A DNA stretch of 64,000 bases from Micromonospora sp. WMMD980. Its GTDB lineage: Bacteria; Actinomycetota; Actinomycetes; Mycobacteriales; Micromonosporaceae. Below the pieces are notes generated by a model that was not told the origin of the DNA, ran no database searches, and saw only the letters and a program-made list of their open reading frames with translations. The DNA lies in contig NZ_JARUBE010000003.1 of NCBI RefSeq assembly GCF_029626035.1, forward strand, positions 5,208,001 through 5,272,000, in the 5' to 3' direction. Numbering within the stretch: the stretch's first letter is position 1; each line of letters begins with the position of its first letter. This document shows, in pieces, positions 1 through 8,419 of the stretch. The position numbers and the translations under genes are program-made.

Positions 1-386
1 CTGCTCAGTCGGTTGACGGTTTCGTCTGCGCCGGCTGCGCGGCGCAGGGCCGAGGGCAGGCCCGCCGGATCGTGGGGTTCCCGCGTGACGGGCGTCGCGT
101 CGGTTGGCCGCGGTGTGCGCAGTGGGGGGCCGGGCGCTGCCGGTCGGAGGGCGGGCATCACCCGGGTGAGCTCGTCGGTCGTGCGGCCTGTCACGGCCGC
201 CAGGCGTGAGACCTGGAGACCACCAACGGTTCCCGGCGTGGAACTGAGATAGGTGCGCAGGTAGCTGGGGCGCAGGTGGTTGGCGGTGGCTAGACGCCGC
301 AGGAACGACTCTGGGCTTTCCCCTGGGCTCAGCGCAACGTGCCGGGGTAGCCGCTGCGGACGGTCGGGCGTGGTGTCGCGGCTCAT
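1..386 (-). CDS. tniQ: TniQ-family target-selection protein (3' end outside window)
   Basis: TniQ proteins choose the target site in Tn7/Tn5053-like transposition and contact the AAA ATPase TnsC/TniB. About 128 N-terminal residues are visible. They carry the typical opening LSPGESPESFLRRLATANHL near residue 16, followed by a short helical segment (TGRTTDEL). The ATG at 386-384 overlaps the TGA of the upstream ATPase gene (ATGA), so the two are translationally coupled; this fixes the start. It is the last visible gene of a four-gene operon. The zinc-binding part of TniQ would lie beyond base 1. The family call rests on the opening motif plus the operon order. Confidence 0.8.
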   Translation of the reverse strand, partial: MSRDTTPDRPQRLPRHVALSPGESPESFLRRLATANHLRPSYLRTYLSSTPGTVGGLQVSRLAAVTGRTTDELTRVMPALRPAAPGPPLRTPRPTDATPVTREPHDPAGLPSALRRAAGADETVNRLS

Positions 387-1438
387 GGGATCGGGGCGGT
401 TTGCCTGCTCGCGGGCTGGCGGGGTCTGCGGGTGGCCCTGCTGGCGGCGGTCTGCGCGGCGATGTCGATCTGGATGGAGTCCAGGCTGCGGCGGGTGATG
501 CGTTCGGTGCCGTCGAGGACGGCTTGGACCGCGGCGCCGCGGATGAGCCTCAGCAGGCTGCCGATCATGCCGCTTGTGCGTTGGTGCAGGTAGTCGCCCA
601 GGCCGGTGAGGGTGTCGGGGTGGTGGCGGTGCAGGCGGAGGCTGTCTTCCAGGACGGCGATGAGCCCGGTCCAGTGCTCGCCGGGTGCGAACGCCTCGGT
701 GCGGATCATGCTGAAGCGTCCGGCGATCTGCTCGCCGCGGGTGCCGGCCAGCAGACCGGCGCGTTCGACGTCGATGCCGGCGTAGACGAATGTGGCGGGG
801 ATGCGTTCGGAGAAGTACTTGAGCATGTCGGAGGCCTCGGCGCCGGTGCGGGTGGCCAGGGCGAGGTTGTGTATCTCGTCGACGGCCATCAGAGCGGTGC
901 GCGCGTCGATGCAGACCCCGCAGACGGCCTCGATGATGTCGGTGATGTTCGCTCGTGGGGCCGTGGGCAGGCCGAGGAACCGGGCGAACTCGATCGCGAT
1001 CATCTTCGCCGTCGCGGCCGGTGGGACGGTGATGTAGACGGTCGGAATGTCACCGGCGGATTCAGGGCGGCGTCCCCGGTGGATGACGTCGAGGGTTTTG
1101 CCCAGTTGCGTCAGGGCGGTGGTCTTGCCGGTGCGGGCGGCCCCGGACAGGATCAGTCCGCTGCGGCCGGAGTGGGCGTTGCGGTTGAGGTAGGTAAGGC
1201 GGCGTCCCTCGGTGATGACCTGCCGGATCGTGGGTGTGGCCACCACCAGCAGGTAGGCGTGATAGTTCAGGCGCCGCTCGTCGTAAGTCAGGCGATCGTG
1301 GTCGGACAGCTGGTTCCAGTCCCGCTCAGGGAGCAACTTCGACGCGACCGGGGCCTCCTGCACGAACGCCCGCCAGCCGGCCAGGGTGGTCAGCTGCCGG
1401 TGCGTGCCGTCGTCGGAGTTTTGGGGCCGGGCGGTCAC
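383..1438 (-). CDS. tniB: TniB/TnsC-like AAA ATPase of a Tn7-like transposon
   Basis: This is a 351-aa AAA ATPase that would form the ATP-dependent target filament or adaptor between the transposase and TniQ. Walker A is GAARTGKTT (about residue 100) and Walker B is ALMAVDEIH (about residue 160), followed by a C-terminal arginine-rich tail. Length fits TniB/TnsC. The GTG start at 1438 overlaps the transposase stop (GTGA), and its own stop overlaps the tniQ start. It is co-transcribed with tnsA and tnsB on the minus strand. The assignment is secure at family level. Whether the element behaves like Tn7 or Tn5053 cannot be seen here. Confidence 0.9.
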   Translation of the reverse strand: MTARPQNSDDGTHRQLTTLAGWRAFVQEAPVASKLLPERDWNQLSDHDRLTYDERRLNYHAYLLVVATPTIRQVITEGRRLTYLNRNAHSGRSGLILSGAARTGKTTALTQLGKTLDVIHRGRRPESAGDIPTVYITVPPAATAKMIAIEFARFLGLPTAPRANITDIIEAVCGVCIDARTALMAVDEIHNLALATRTGAEASDMLKYFSERIPATFVYAGIDVERAGLLAGTRGEQIAGRFSMIRTEAFAPGEHWTGLIAVLEDSLRLHRHHPDTLTGLGDYLHQRTSGMIGSLLRLIRGAAVQAVLDGTERITRRSLDSIQIDIAAQTAASRATRRPRQPASRQTAPIP

Positions 1439-3480
1439 CAGCGTTTCTTCGCTTCCTCGTGAGCGTCGAACACTCCCAGCGGGATCACCGGGGCGATCGG
1501 GCCGGTGTCCTCGCCGTCCGCCTCGTCCTGAGCGCCGTCGAAGGGCGGCGACGGCAGAGGGACGGCAGGGGTCGCGGCGCGGGTGCGGGCGACGACCCGC
1601 CTGTCTCGCCGCGAGGGCGCGGCAGCAGCGGAAGACTCAGGCGGTCCGCGATGCGCGCGTTGCAGCAGGGCGTTGACCGCGTCGGCGAGCTCGGCCTCGG
1701 TGGCCTCCGGCAGGCCCTTGCGGACGTGGTCCCAGGCGAGTTCCCCGAACGGACTGATGACCCTGTCCAGGTGTTTCCAGCCCGCCCGGATCCAGCCGCC
1801 GGCCGGGTCACGCACCCAGACCCGGGACACGTCGTAAGGGTCGTAGTGAATCTCCCACCGGTCGTTCTTGGCCGTCACCCCGGAGGGCTGCCCGCGCAGC
1901 GGGTTGAGCGCCTCGGCGTCGTAGGTGCGGTAGTTGATTCGGATGCCGTAGGCGTTGATCGCCTGCCAGCGGGCCGGTAGCAGCTCGATGTAGTCGGCGC
2001 CGGACAGCGCCACCGGGACGTAGCCGGCCGCTTCGATCAGCGCCGCGTACTTCTCGTTCGGGGTGAACGCCCGCCCCGGGCTGACCGGATCCCGCAGGCC
2101 GTCATGCGGCCGGTTCTGCCATGCCGCGACGATCCACTCGTCGAGTAGTTCCTGCAGCTCAAGCAGCGACCACAACGGTCCGTCCTCGACCTTGCGTCCG
2201 CGACGTTCGGCGTTCGCGCCCGTGTAACCGGCGACGAACTGCGTGAACCCGGTCGCGACCGACGCCAGCATCCGCTCGATGTGGGGTTTGTCGGTCGGCG
2301 TTGCCTTATGCGCCGGCTGGAAGTTGATCCCCAGGAACCGGCAGGACGCCCGGAAGTTGTGCGACACGAACACCTTGCCGTGATCACACACGATCGTCTC
2401 CGGAACGATCACCGGACGGGCAGCGGCGTGTTCCAGCCGCTCATCGATGCTCAGCAGCCGCTGGTGCGGCAGCACCGAACGGGACATCCGCAGCGCGTCG
2501 ACCCACCCCGGACGCATCGGCTCGGGCGTCACCGTGCGCGCCAGCAGCACCGACGCGTCCACCGCCTTCGTCGTCGGACGCAACACCGCGGCGGTGACCG
2601 TGCGGGTCGCGACATCGATCATGCCGGTCAGCTCCACCCGGCCGACCACCCCGTCATCGAGCAGGACCAGCACGTCCAGTGGGGTCGAGTCGATCTGCAT
2701 CAGCTCACCCGGTGCGGAAACCGTCACCTGCCCGAACGGCCCGTCCGGGCGGTTGGCCAACGACCGGCGGGTGCGCGCAGCCCCGGTCACGTGCTTGCCC
2801 GCGGCGAGCTTGTCGAACAGCCGGTAGAGCGTGCGCTGCGACGGCACCACCACCGCATCACCGCGGGCGGCGAGCAGCTGCTCGGTGCGCCAGAGCACGA
2901 AACCGGCCGTGCGTGAGGACGCGTCCGTGGTCTCGGCGATCGCCGCGCGCATCGCTTCCACCACCGCCTCGTCCACCCGCCCGAACACCGGCGTGCGCCG
3001 CGCCGCCCGCTGATCAACCAGCCCGAACAACCCCTGCGCCTGATAACGCAGCCGATACCGACGCACCGTACTAATCGCCGCCGGGCAACCAGCGGCGTTC
3101 AGCTCGGCCACCTTCGCCCGCTCCCTGCGGGCCAGCGACTGCACCACCGGGTCATACTCCGGACGCGGCCCCTCGCCGACGTCACCGTCACGACGGCGGC
3201 CATGCAGCACTTCCAGAATGTGCTGCTCCCACCAGAGCGCCTGCTCGAGCACGGCAGCCGGGACATCCTCCAACTGGCCAGCCGCCGGCACCACCGCCGG
3301 CGCTCCCGCGCCGACCACGGCGAAACCCGGTGACGCCTGCAACACCGCCAACGGCACCGTGCTGACCACGCCCATCGCATCGGCCAGCCGGACCGCCGGC
3401 CCCGCGACACCGACCACCGTCAACACCGCCCCGTCGACCCGGACCCGATCACCAGGCCCCAACCTTCCCCGCCCGGTCAC
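1435..3480 (-). CDS. tnsB: TnsB/TniA-like DDE transposase (Mu/rve type)
   Basis: This 681-aa retroviral-integrase-fold transposase would join the 3' ends of the transposon to target DNA. An N-terminal helix-turn-helix region (residues about 110-230, with STVRRYRLRYQAQG) precedes the catalytic core. The DDE residues are visible as MQIDSTPLD, IVCDHGKVF and KPHIERMLA. A C-terminal beta-barrel (YDPYDVSRVWVRDP) follows, as in TniA/TnsB. The GTG start at 3480 overlaps the tnsA stop. Length matches TnsB (about 700 aa). No frameshift is seen, so the protein is probably intact. Confidence 0.92.
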   Translation of the reverse strand: MTGRGRLGPGDRVRVDGAVLTVVGVAGPAVRLADAMGVVSTVPLAVLQASPGFAVVGAGAPAVVPAAGQLEDVPAAVLEQALWWEQHILEVLHGRRRDGDVGEGPRPEYDPVVQSLARRERAKVAELNAAGCPAAISTVRRYRLRYQAQGLFGLVDQRAARRTPVFGRVDEAVVEAMRAAIAETTDASSRTAGFVLWRTEQLLAARGDAVVVPSQRTLYRLFDKLAAGKHVTGAARTRRSLANRPDGPFGQVTVSAPGELMQIDSTPLDVLVLLDDGVVGRVELTGMIDVATRTVTAAVLRPTTKAVDASVLLARTVTPEPMRPGWVDALRMSRSVLPHQRLLSIDERLEHAAARPVIVPETIVCDHGKVFVSHNFRASCRFLGINFQPAHKATPTDKPHIERMLASVATGFTQFVAGYTGANAERRGRKVEDGPLWSLLELQELLDEWIVAAWQNRPHDGLRDPVSPGRAFTPNEKYAALIEAAGYVPVALSGADYIELLPARWQAINAYGIRINYRTYDAEALNPLRGQPSGVTAKNDRWEIHYDPYDVSRVWVRDPAGGWIRAGWKHLDRVISPFGELAWDHVRKGLPEATEAELADAVNALLQRAHRGPPESSAAAAPSRRDRRVVARTRAATPAVPLPSPPFDGAQDEADGEDTGPIAPVIPLGVFDAHEEAKKRW

Positions 3481-4241
3481 CGCAGGGCCCCGCCCTGGGC
3501 GGCGACGCTCACCAGGCTGCCCGGATGCAACAACTCGATCTCCAGATCAACCCGAAGCACCCGCCACCACAGCAGGTGGAACAGCACCGGCAGCACCGCG
3601 AGCCGGTCACCGACCTCCGCGGCGGCCTCGAACAACGGCCTCGGCCGCTGACACACCTCACCCAACCGGTCCGCCAGATCGATGTCCTGGCCGCACCGGG
3701 GATGCCGATACCGCGACAACCACCGCACGTTACTCAGCAACACACCAGGTAGCACCCCAACCCGGCGGAACTCCCACCCCACCTGCGCGCAAGCCCACGC
3801 CGTCACGGCGAACGCCTCTTCGTCAGCAGGTGCGACTCGCTCGTCCGGCCGCACATCGATCACCACGCCGGTCCCGTCCACGCTCCGCGCGAAGTAGTCG
3901 GGCGCGTGCCGACGCGACCGCGTCCCGTCCGACCAGTGCAACCAGAACGGCTGCGACGCGACACCCACCACCTCCTGGTCGAAGTCCAGCAACATCACAT
4001 GGTCACGTTCGAGCCAGGACTCGTAGCCCACGTGCCGGCCCGTCGTGGCCGACCACCACCACCCGGCGAAATCCCGCCGACCCCTCGACCAGCGGAAACG
4101 CCGCACCGGCTCAACGTCCTCGAACGCCATCGCCCGGCACGCCAGCAACGGCTCACGCTGCCGCCCGGCGGCACCGACGAACTCCAGCACCACCTCCTGC
4201 TGGCCGGGCTCCACCGCCACAGACCGAGCCAATCCCACCAT
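3477..4241 (-). CDS. tnsA: TnsA-like endonuclease subunit of a heteromeric transposase
   Basis: In Tn7, TnsA cuts the 5' ends so the element moves by cut-and-paste. This 254-aa protein has the restriction-fold pattern: a glutamate in YESWLERDH (about residue 75), an aspartate in HAPDYF (about 112), then VVIDVRPDER where canonical TnsA has a Q-x-K. The lysine is therefore replaced by arginine, which is unusual and could weaken cleavage. An SD-like GGAG precedes the ATG by four bases. It is the first gene of the tnsA-tnsB-tnsC-tniQ operon; its N-terminus faces the presumed transposon end at 4242-4410. Confidence 0.8.
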   Translation of the reverse strand: MVGLARSVAVEPGQQEVVLEFVGAAGRQREPLLACRAMAFEDVEPVRRFRWSRGRRDFAGWWWSATTGRHVGYESWLERDHVMLLDFDQEVVGVASQPFWLHWSDGTRSRRHAPDYFARSVDGTGVVIDVRPDERVAPADEEAFAVTAWACAQVGWEFRRVGVLPGVLLSNVRWLSRYRHPRCGQDIDLADRLGEVCQRPRPLFEAAAEVGDRLAVLPVLFHLLWWRVLRVDLEIELLHPGSLVSVAAQGGALR

Positions 4242-4304
4242 CCACTCCAGACTCGATCACCGGGGTGGGCCAACTGTAGTGGCAGAAAATCCATCCGAAC
4301 CAGA

Positions 4305-4336
4305 TTCGATGGCAAGGAGTTCAACTTCGCTGGCAA
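4305..4336. repeat. two 11-bp direct repeats 21 bp apart, candidate transposase-binding sites
   Basis: TTCGATGGCAA (4305-4315) and TTCGCTGGCAA (4326-4336) recur exactly two helical turns apart in the 170-bp gap upstream of tnsA. A partial TGGCAG lies near 4280. Tn7-like ends carry several short TnsB-binding repeats, so this may be the right end of the transposon. The terminal TGT/ACA and a target-site duplication were not located. Confidence 0.35.
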
Positions 4337-4467
4337 CGGACACCTGCGCAGGGGGTATTCGGGGGCTGAGCTGCGGTGTGAGCCGGTGTGAGCGGTCGGG
4401 GGGCTAATGGGTGCCTCGCCGTCGCCGAAAGCGGCGGCGGTCACCGACTCGTGAGGAGTACCTCGTC

Positions 4468-5358
4468 ATGACCGCGACCCCTACCGATTGGCCGGACTCG
4501 CCGTTGAACGCCGCTCAGGTGGCGTTCGAGGCGCTGACCGGCGACCCCGACCCGCTGACCATCGACTGCGACCTGGTCAATCCCGACGGCGACCTCAACG
4601 TGCCGGCGGGTGTGCTACCGCTGACGCAGGTGCGGGATTGGCTGCTGGAGCACCCGCGCGACGTGCAGGCACGCGACGCCGTGTGGGCGGAGCTCATCCG
4701 CCAGGCCCGCCTGGACGGTCCCGAGTGGGTCATCGCCGCGGTCGGCATGGCGATGCCCGTGCTGCGCCGCTACACCCGCCAGCTCGCCGCCAGCTACGGC
4801 GGTGACCTCGACGACCTCGAGGCGGAGATCCTCGCGGGATTCCTGGCCGCGCTACGCGACCGGGTGGACCTCGCCCAACCTGCTCCCTACGCGGCGTTGT
4901 GCCGGTTCGGGTGGCGGGCCGGGTTCACGCTGCGCCAGCAGGCCTCGGAGTACACCACGGTCGACGACGTCGAGCACGTCACCGGCCCGCGCACACCGCG
5001 GATGCCCTACGGGCATCCGGACGTGCTGGTCAACCGGGCGGTGCGGCTTGGGGTGATCGACGCCGAGGACGAATTCCCGTGGATTGAGGTGCGCCTGGGC
5101 CGCAAATCGGTCGAGAAGGTTGCCGCTGGTCTGGGTATTACCGCTGCGGCGATGCGGATGCGGCACGGTCGCATCGACACCCGCATCGCCGAGGCCCTCG
5201 CCAGCGGCGTGCTCACCGGCGTGGCATCCCCGCAAGCAGCCCAGAACCTCGCCGCGCAGGCCAGCCGGCGCGCGAACCTGCGCGCGGCCCGGCAGCACCG
5301 CCGCAACCCGGGCCGCCCGACGAGCGGGGCTGCCGGGCAGGGGGCAGCCGCCGCCTGA
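4468..5358 (+). CDS. sigma-factor-like DNA-binding protein of an integrative element
   Basis: The protein is 296 aa. The start is the ATG at 4468, preceded by GAGGAG at about 4453; an upstream GTG would add only an arginine-rich stretch. A central helical block with LRRYTRQLAASYGGDLDDLE resembles sigma region 2. A later block, GRKSVEKVAAGLGITAAAMR, looks like the region 4 helix-turn-helix. The C-terminus is Ala/Arg-rich and disordered. Proteins of this kind often open the modification-gene cargo of actinobacterial integrative elements. It may regulate the methyltransferase operon that starts 355 bp downstream. The sigma relationship is inference from helix pattern, not a strong motif. Confidence 0.5.
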   Translation: MTATPTDWPDSPLNAAQVAFEALTGDPDPLTIDCDLVNPDGDLNVPAGVLPLTQVRDWLLEHPRDVQARDAVWAELIRQARLDGPEWVIAAVGMAMPVLRRYTRQLAASYGGDLDDLEAEILAGFLAALRDRVDLAQPAPYAALCRFGWRAGFTLRQQASEYTTVDDVEHVTGPRTPRMPYGHPDVLVNRAVRLGVIDAEDEFPWIEVRLGRKSVEKVAAGLGITAAAMRMRHGRIDTRIAEALASGVLTGVASPQAAQNLAAQASRRANLRAARQHRRNPGRPTSGAAGQGAAAA

Positions 5359-5380
5359 GCGCGCCATGGTAGCGCCCGAT

Positions 5381-5413
5381 GGCGCCCGCACCGGCCAGTC
5401 CGGTGCGGGCGCC
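5381..5413 (+). terminator. 14-bp perfect hairpin after the sigma-like gene
   Basis: The arms 5381-5394 and 5400-5413 are perfect inverted repeats (GGCGCCCGCACCGG) around a 5-base loop, 22 bp after the stop codon. There is no U-tract, as is common in high-GC actinobacteria. The rest of the gene-free stretch to 5713 holds a short A/T-richer patch near 5665 (ttataagag), possibly promoter sequence for the next operon. Confidence 0.6.
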
Positions 5414-5713
5414 GCTGCCGCTCCGCCACCCCGCCAAAGCCCGACCGGCGGGCGGCGCGAGGGGGCGGCCCGCAGCCGCGATCCTTGCCGGGCATCAGCG
5501 AGCCGCGACACCTCGCACGCGACTGGAGCCTCCCGCCGTCGGGCGGACGCTGTGAGCGCGTACCCGCAGGTCGGATGCGGTGGCGGGTGAACTGTCGGCG
5601 GTGGCGGTGAGTGCGTGTGAGTCGCGGTGAGCGGGTCAGGCGTTCGCTGGAGCACACAAACGCGGCTTTATAAGAGTCAGCGCACTGCATGCGCGGCGCG
5701 GAGCCGACACCTG

Positions 5714-6574
5714 ATGAGCGAGCACACGCCGCAGCACCACACCGTCCCCGTCCACCCGCTCGGCCCGCCCGTGGCCGACCCGACCCTGATCGACGTAGTC
5801 GCCGGCGAACCGCCGGTACCGGTCACCGTGTGGCGCACCGCCGAGGACCCGACCGACACCGGCCGCAGCGTCGGCGCACGACTGGCCTACCGGCTCGTGG
5901 CCGCCTACACCCGTCCCGGTGAGGCCGTCGTCGACCTCACCACCGACCACGCACTCACCGACGTCAGCGCGGCCGGAGGGCGCCGCCACCACCCGGCCTG
6001 GTTCACCGAGGTGTCGAGCGTGATCATCGGACCGGTCACCCCAACCGCCCCCCGCGACCCCGCCGCGGTCGACGACGACGGCGACGCGGTGCCCGACATC
6101 GCCGCGTGGTTCGGTGACGACCTCACCGACGCCCCGCCCACCGACCTCGTCGAGGCGGGACGCACGTCCGTGGCGGGGAGGACGAGCCTGGTCGTGGCGA
6201 CCTGGCCGCTGGACCACGACGACGCGGTCAACCGGGTCCGCCTGGCATGGCTCCTGACCGTCTGCGCGCGGCTGCTGCGCCCCGGCGGCTGCCTCGTCCT
6301 CGTCGTCACCGGCCCCACCACGACGCCCGCTCCGGAAGACTTCAGCCCCGTCGCCACCGCCGCCGCCCAGGCCGGGCTGGGCTACCTGCAGCACATCGTC
6401 GCCGTCACCGCCGACACCGACAGCGACCAGTTCGCCTACTACGCCACCGACGAGGAACTGCTCACCCTCACCCACCCGCGGTGGTTGGCGCACCTGCGGG
6501 TCCACGCGGACCTGCTCGTGTTCTCCCCCGTACCGGGCGCACGTCGCCGCGACGGAGGTGAACAGCGTGACTGA
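5714..6574 (+). CDS. degenerate SAM-methyltransferase-like protein
   Basis: A 286-aa protein with a Rossmann-like layout: AYTRPGEAVVDLT sits where motif I should be but lacks the glycine-rich loop, and LLRPGGCLVLVVTG is a typical late strand of class I methyltransferases. Catalytic NPPY/SPPY residues are absent, so it may be an inactive partner or DNA-recognition subunit of the true methylase encoded next. The two genes overlap by eight bases. Proteins of this type sit next to DNA methylases in actinobacterial phages and integrative elements. Function is not established by the sequence. Confidence 0.6.
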   Translation: MSEHTPQHHTVPVHPLGPPVADPTLIDVVAGEPPVPVTVWRTAEDPTDTGRSVGARLAYRLVAAYTRPGEAVVDLTTDHALTDVSAAGGRRHHPAWFTEVSSVIIGPVTPTAPRDPAAVDDDGDAVPDIAAWFGDDLTDAPPTDLVEAGRTSVAGRTSLVVATWPLDHDDAVNRVRLAWLLTVCARLLRPGGCLVLVVTGPTTTPAPEDFSPVATAAAQAGLGYLQHIVAVTADTDSDQFAYYATDEELLTLTHPRWLAHLRVHADLLVFSPVPGARRRDGGEQRD

Positions 6575-7532
6575 CCACCCCACCCGCGACCCGGACCAGC
6601 CGGACCCCGACGGCGTGCCGCAGGACCGGCAGAGCCACCCCACACCGCCGGAAGGGCTGTCGGTGTGGGCGACCGCGCAGCGCACCGGACCGGTGCAGCG
6701 ACGAGGCCGCTACGTGCCCGAGTCGGTCAAGCACCCCGCGCGGATGCTCCCGGCAATCGCCGCGCACGCGGTGCACGCCTACACCCAGCCCGGGGACCTC
6801 GTCCTGGACCCGATGTGCGGGATCGGCACCACCCTCGTCGAGGCCATCCACGCCGGCCGCGACGCCATCGGCGTCGAGTACGAGCCGCGCTGGTCCAACA
6901 TCGCCGACGCCAACATCACCCACGCCCACCACCACGGCGCCACCGGCCGCGCATCGGTCATCCGCGGCGACGCCACCCGCCTGTCCGCGCTCCTGCCCGC
7001 CGCCCTCACCGGCCAGGTCACGCTGGTGGTCACCTCCCCGCCGTACGGGCCGACCGTGCACGGCCTGGTCCGACCCGGCGAGCACGGGGTGGGCAAGTTC
7101 GACAACGCCTACAACGACGGCGCCGACCGCGGCAACCTCGCCTACCGCGACCTCACCGGACTCACCGACGGCTTCGAGCAGATCCTGCGCGGCTGCGCCA
7201 CGCTGCTGCGACCCGGCGGCACCGTCGTGGTCACCGCCCGACCGTGGCGCAAACAGGGACAGTTGATCGACCTACCCTCGGCCGTCATCGCCGCCGGCAT
7301 CCGCGCCGGCCTGACCCCCACCGAGCGGTGCGTCGCGCTGCTCGCGGCGGTCCGCGACGGACAACTCATCGCCCGCCCGTCCTTCTTCCAACTGCAGCAA
7401 ATCCGCAAGGCCCGCTCGCGAGGCACCCCGCTGCACCTGATCACGCACGAGGACGTGCTGATCTTCCGCCAGCCGCCGGACCACTCGGGTTCAGAAATCC
7501 TGAACCCCGGCGATGGCGGGGTGATCGCGTGA
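6567..7532 (+). CDS. DNA methyltransferase (TSPPY type)
   Basis: This 321-aa amino-methyltransferase would modify exocyclic amino groups (N4-cytosine or N6-adenine) in DNA. It shows the FxGxG-like SAM motif as DPMCGIGTTLVEA (about residue 75) and the catalytic motif VVTSPPYGP (about 155). The motif order places the SAM site first. The GTG at 6567 is chosen because GGAGGT ends seven bases upstream; a GTG three codons earlier overlaps that SD. It overlaps the upstream pseudo-methylase and, by GTGA, the downstream PAPS-reductase-like gene. The target sequence cannot be read from the protein. Confidence 0.85.
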   Translation: MTDHPTRDPDQPDPDGVPQDRQSHPTPPEGLSVWATAQRTGPVQRRGRYVPESVKHPARMLPAIAAHAVHAYTQPGDLVLDPMCGIGTTLVEAIHAGRDAIGVEYEPRWSNIADANITHAHHHGATGRASVIRGDATRLSALLPAALTGQVTLVVTSPPYGPTVHGLVRPGEHGVGKFDNAYNDGADRGNLAYRDLTGLTDGFEQILRGCATLLRPGGTVVVTARPWRKQGQLIDLPSAVIAAGIRAGLTPTERCVALLAAVRDGQLIARPSFFQLQQIRKARSRGTPLHLITHEDVLIFRQPPDHSGSEILNPGDGGVIA

Positions 7533-8419
7533 GCGCACCCATCCACCGCTACCTGAGCCTCGGAGCCGGCGTGCAGAGCTCCACCCTGCTGCTGCTCGCA
7601 GCCCGCGGACAGGTCCCGACCTTCGACGCGGCGATCTTCGCCGACACCGGATGGGAACCCGCTCCCGTCTACGCCCACCTGCGTCGCCTGGAGCAACTCG
7701 CTGCCGGGGCAGGCATCCCGGTCGTGCGGGTGGCGGCAGGCGACATCCGCCGCGACGCCCTCGACCCGGCCCACCGGTTCGCCAGCATGCCGCTGTTCAC
7801 CCTCGGTCCCAACGGTGAAAGAGGGGTGGCCCGGCGCCAATGCACGGGCGAGTACAAGATCAAACCGATCAAGGCGGAGGTGCGGCGCCGCCTCGGCTAC
7901 CCACACCCCGCCCGAGTTCCCGCCGGTGTGATCGCCGAGATGGCGATCGGGATCAGCCTCGACGAGATCGGGCGTGCCCGTGACTCCGACGTCGCCTACA
8001 TGCGCAACACCTTCCCCCTCCTCGACCTCAGATGGCGGCGCAAGGACTGCCTCGCCTACCTCACCGATCACGGGTTGGCGGACACCCCGCGCAGCGCCTG
8101 CGTCGGATGCCCGTTTCGCACCGACGCCGAATGGGCACGGCTGCGCCGCGACGACCCAGCCGGGTGGGACGACGCCATCGCGTTCGACGCCGCGATCCGA
8201 CACGGCTCGGCGCGTGCCAACGCCGCCGGGCAGACGCTGCGCGGCCAGTTCTTCCTGCACCGCCAGCGCGTCCCCCTCGACCAGGTCACCCTCCGCCCGC
8301 GCACCGAGACCGCAACGGACGTGCCGGGCTGCGGGCCGTGGACCTGCCCGCAGCTCGACCCGCCGACGCAGGCGGGCAACGACGCGGTGGCCACGCCGGG
8401 ACCGGAGGTGCGCCATTGA
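7529..8419 (+). CDS. phosphoadenosine-phosphosulfate-reductase-like (adenine nucleotide alpha-hydrolase) protein
   Basis: 296 aa. The N-terminus has the PP-loop variant LSLGAGVQSSTLLLLA, followed by IFADTGWEP. Later cysteines occur in RRQCTGEYKIKP and RSACVGCPFR, as in phage-borne PAPS-reductase relatives that may bind an iron-sulfur cluster. Homologs in phages and integrative elements sit among DNA methylases; an active role in sulfur-based DNA or tRNA chemistry has been proposed but is not shown here. It starts with GTG overlapping the previous stop (GTGA) and sits in the middle of the modification operon. Confidence 0.8.
   Translation: MSAPIHRYLSLGAGVQSSTLLLLAARGQVPTFDAAIFADTGWEPAPVYAHLRRLEQLAAGAGIPVVRVAAGDIRRDALDPAHRFASMPLFTLGPNGERGVARRQCTGEYKIKPIKAEVRRRLGYPHPARVPAGVIAEMAIGISLDEIGRARDSDVAYMRNTFPLLDLRWRRKDCLAYLTDHGLADTPRSACVGCPFRTDAEWARLRRDDPAGWDDAIAFDAAIRHGSARANAAGQTLRGQFFLHRQRVPLDQVTLRPRTETATDVPGCGPWTCPQLDPPTQAGNDAVATPGPEVRH

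Noticed and set aside
401..1462. Long plus-strand open frame opposite the TniB gene
   Set aside because: Gly/Ala/Asp-rich translation with no motif; it is the complement of a gene with clear Walker motifs. High GC makes such antisense frames common throughout the window.
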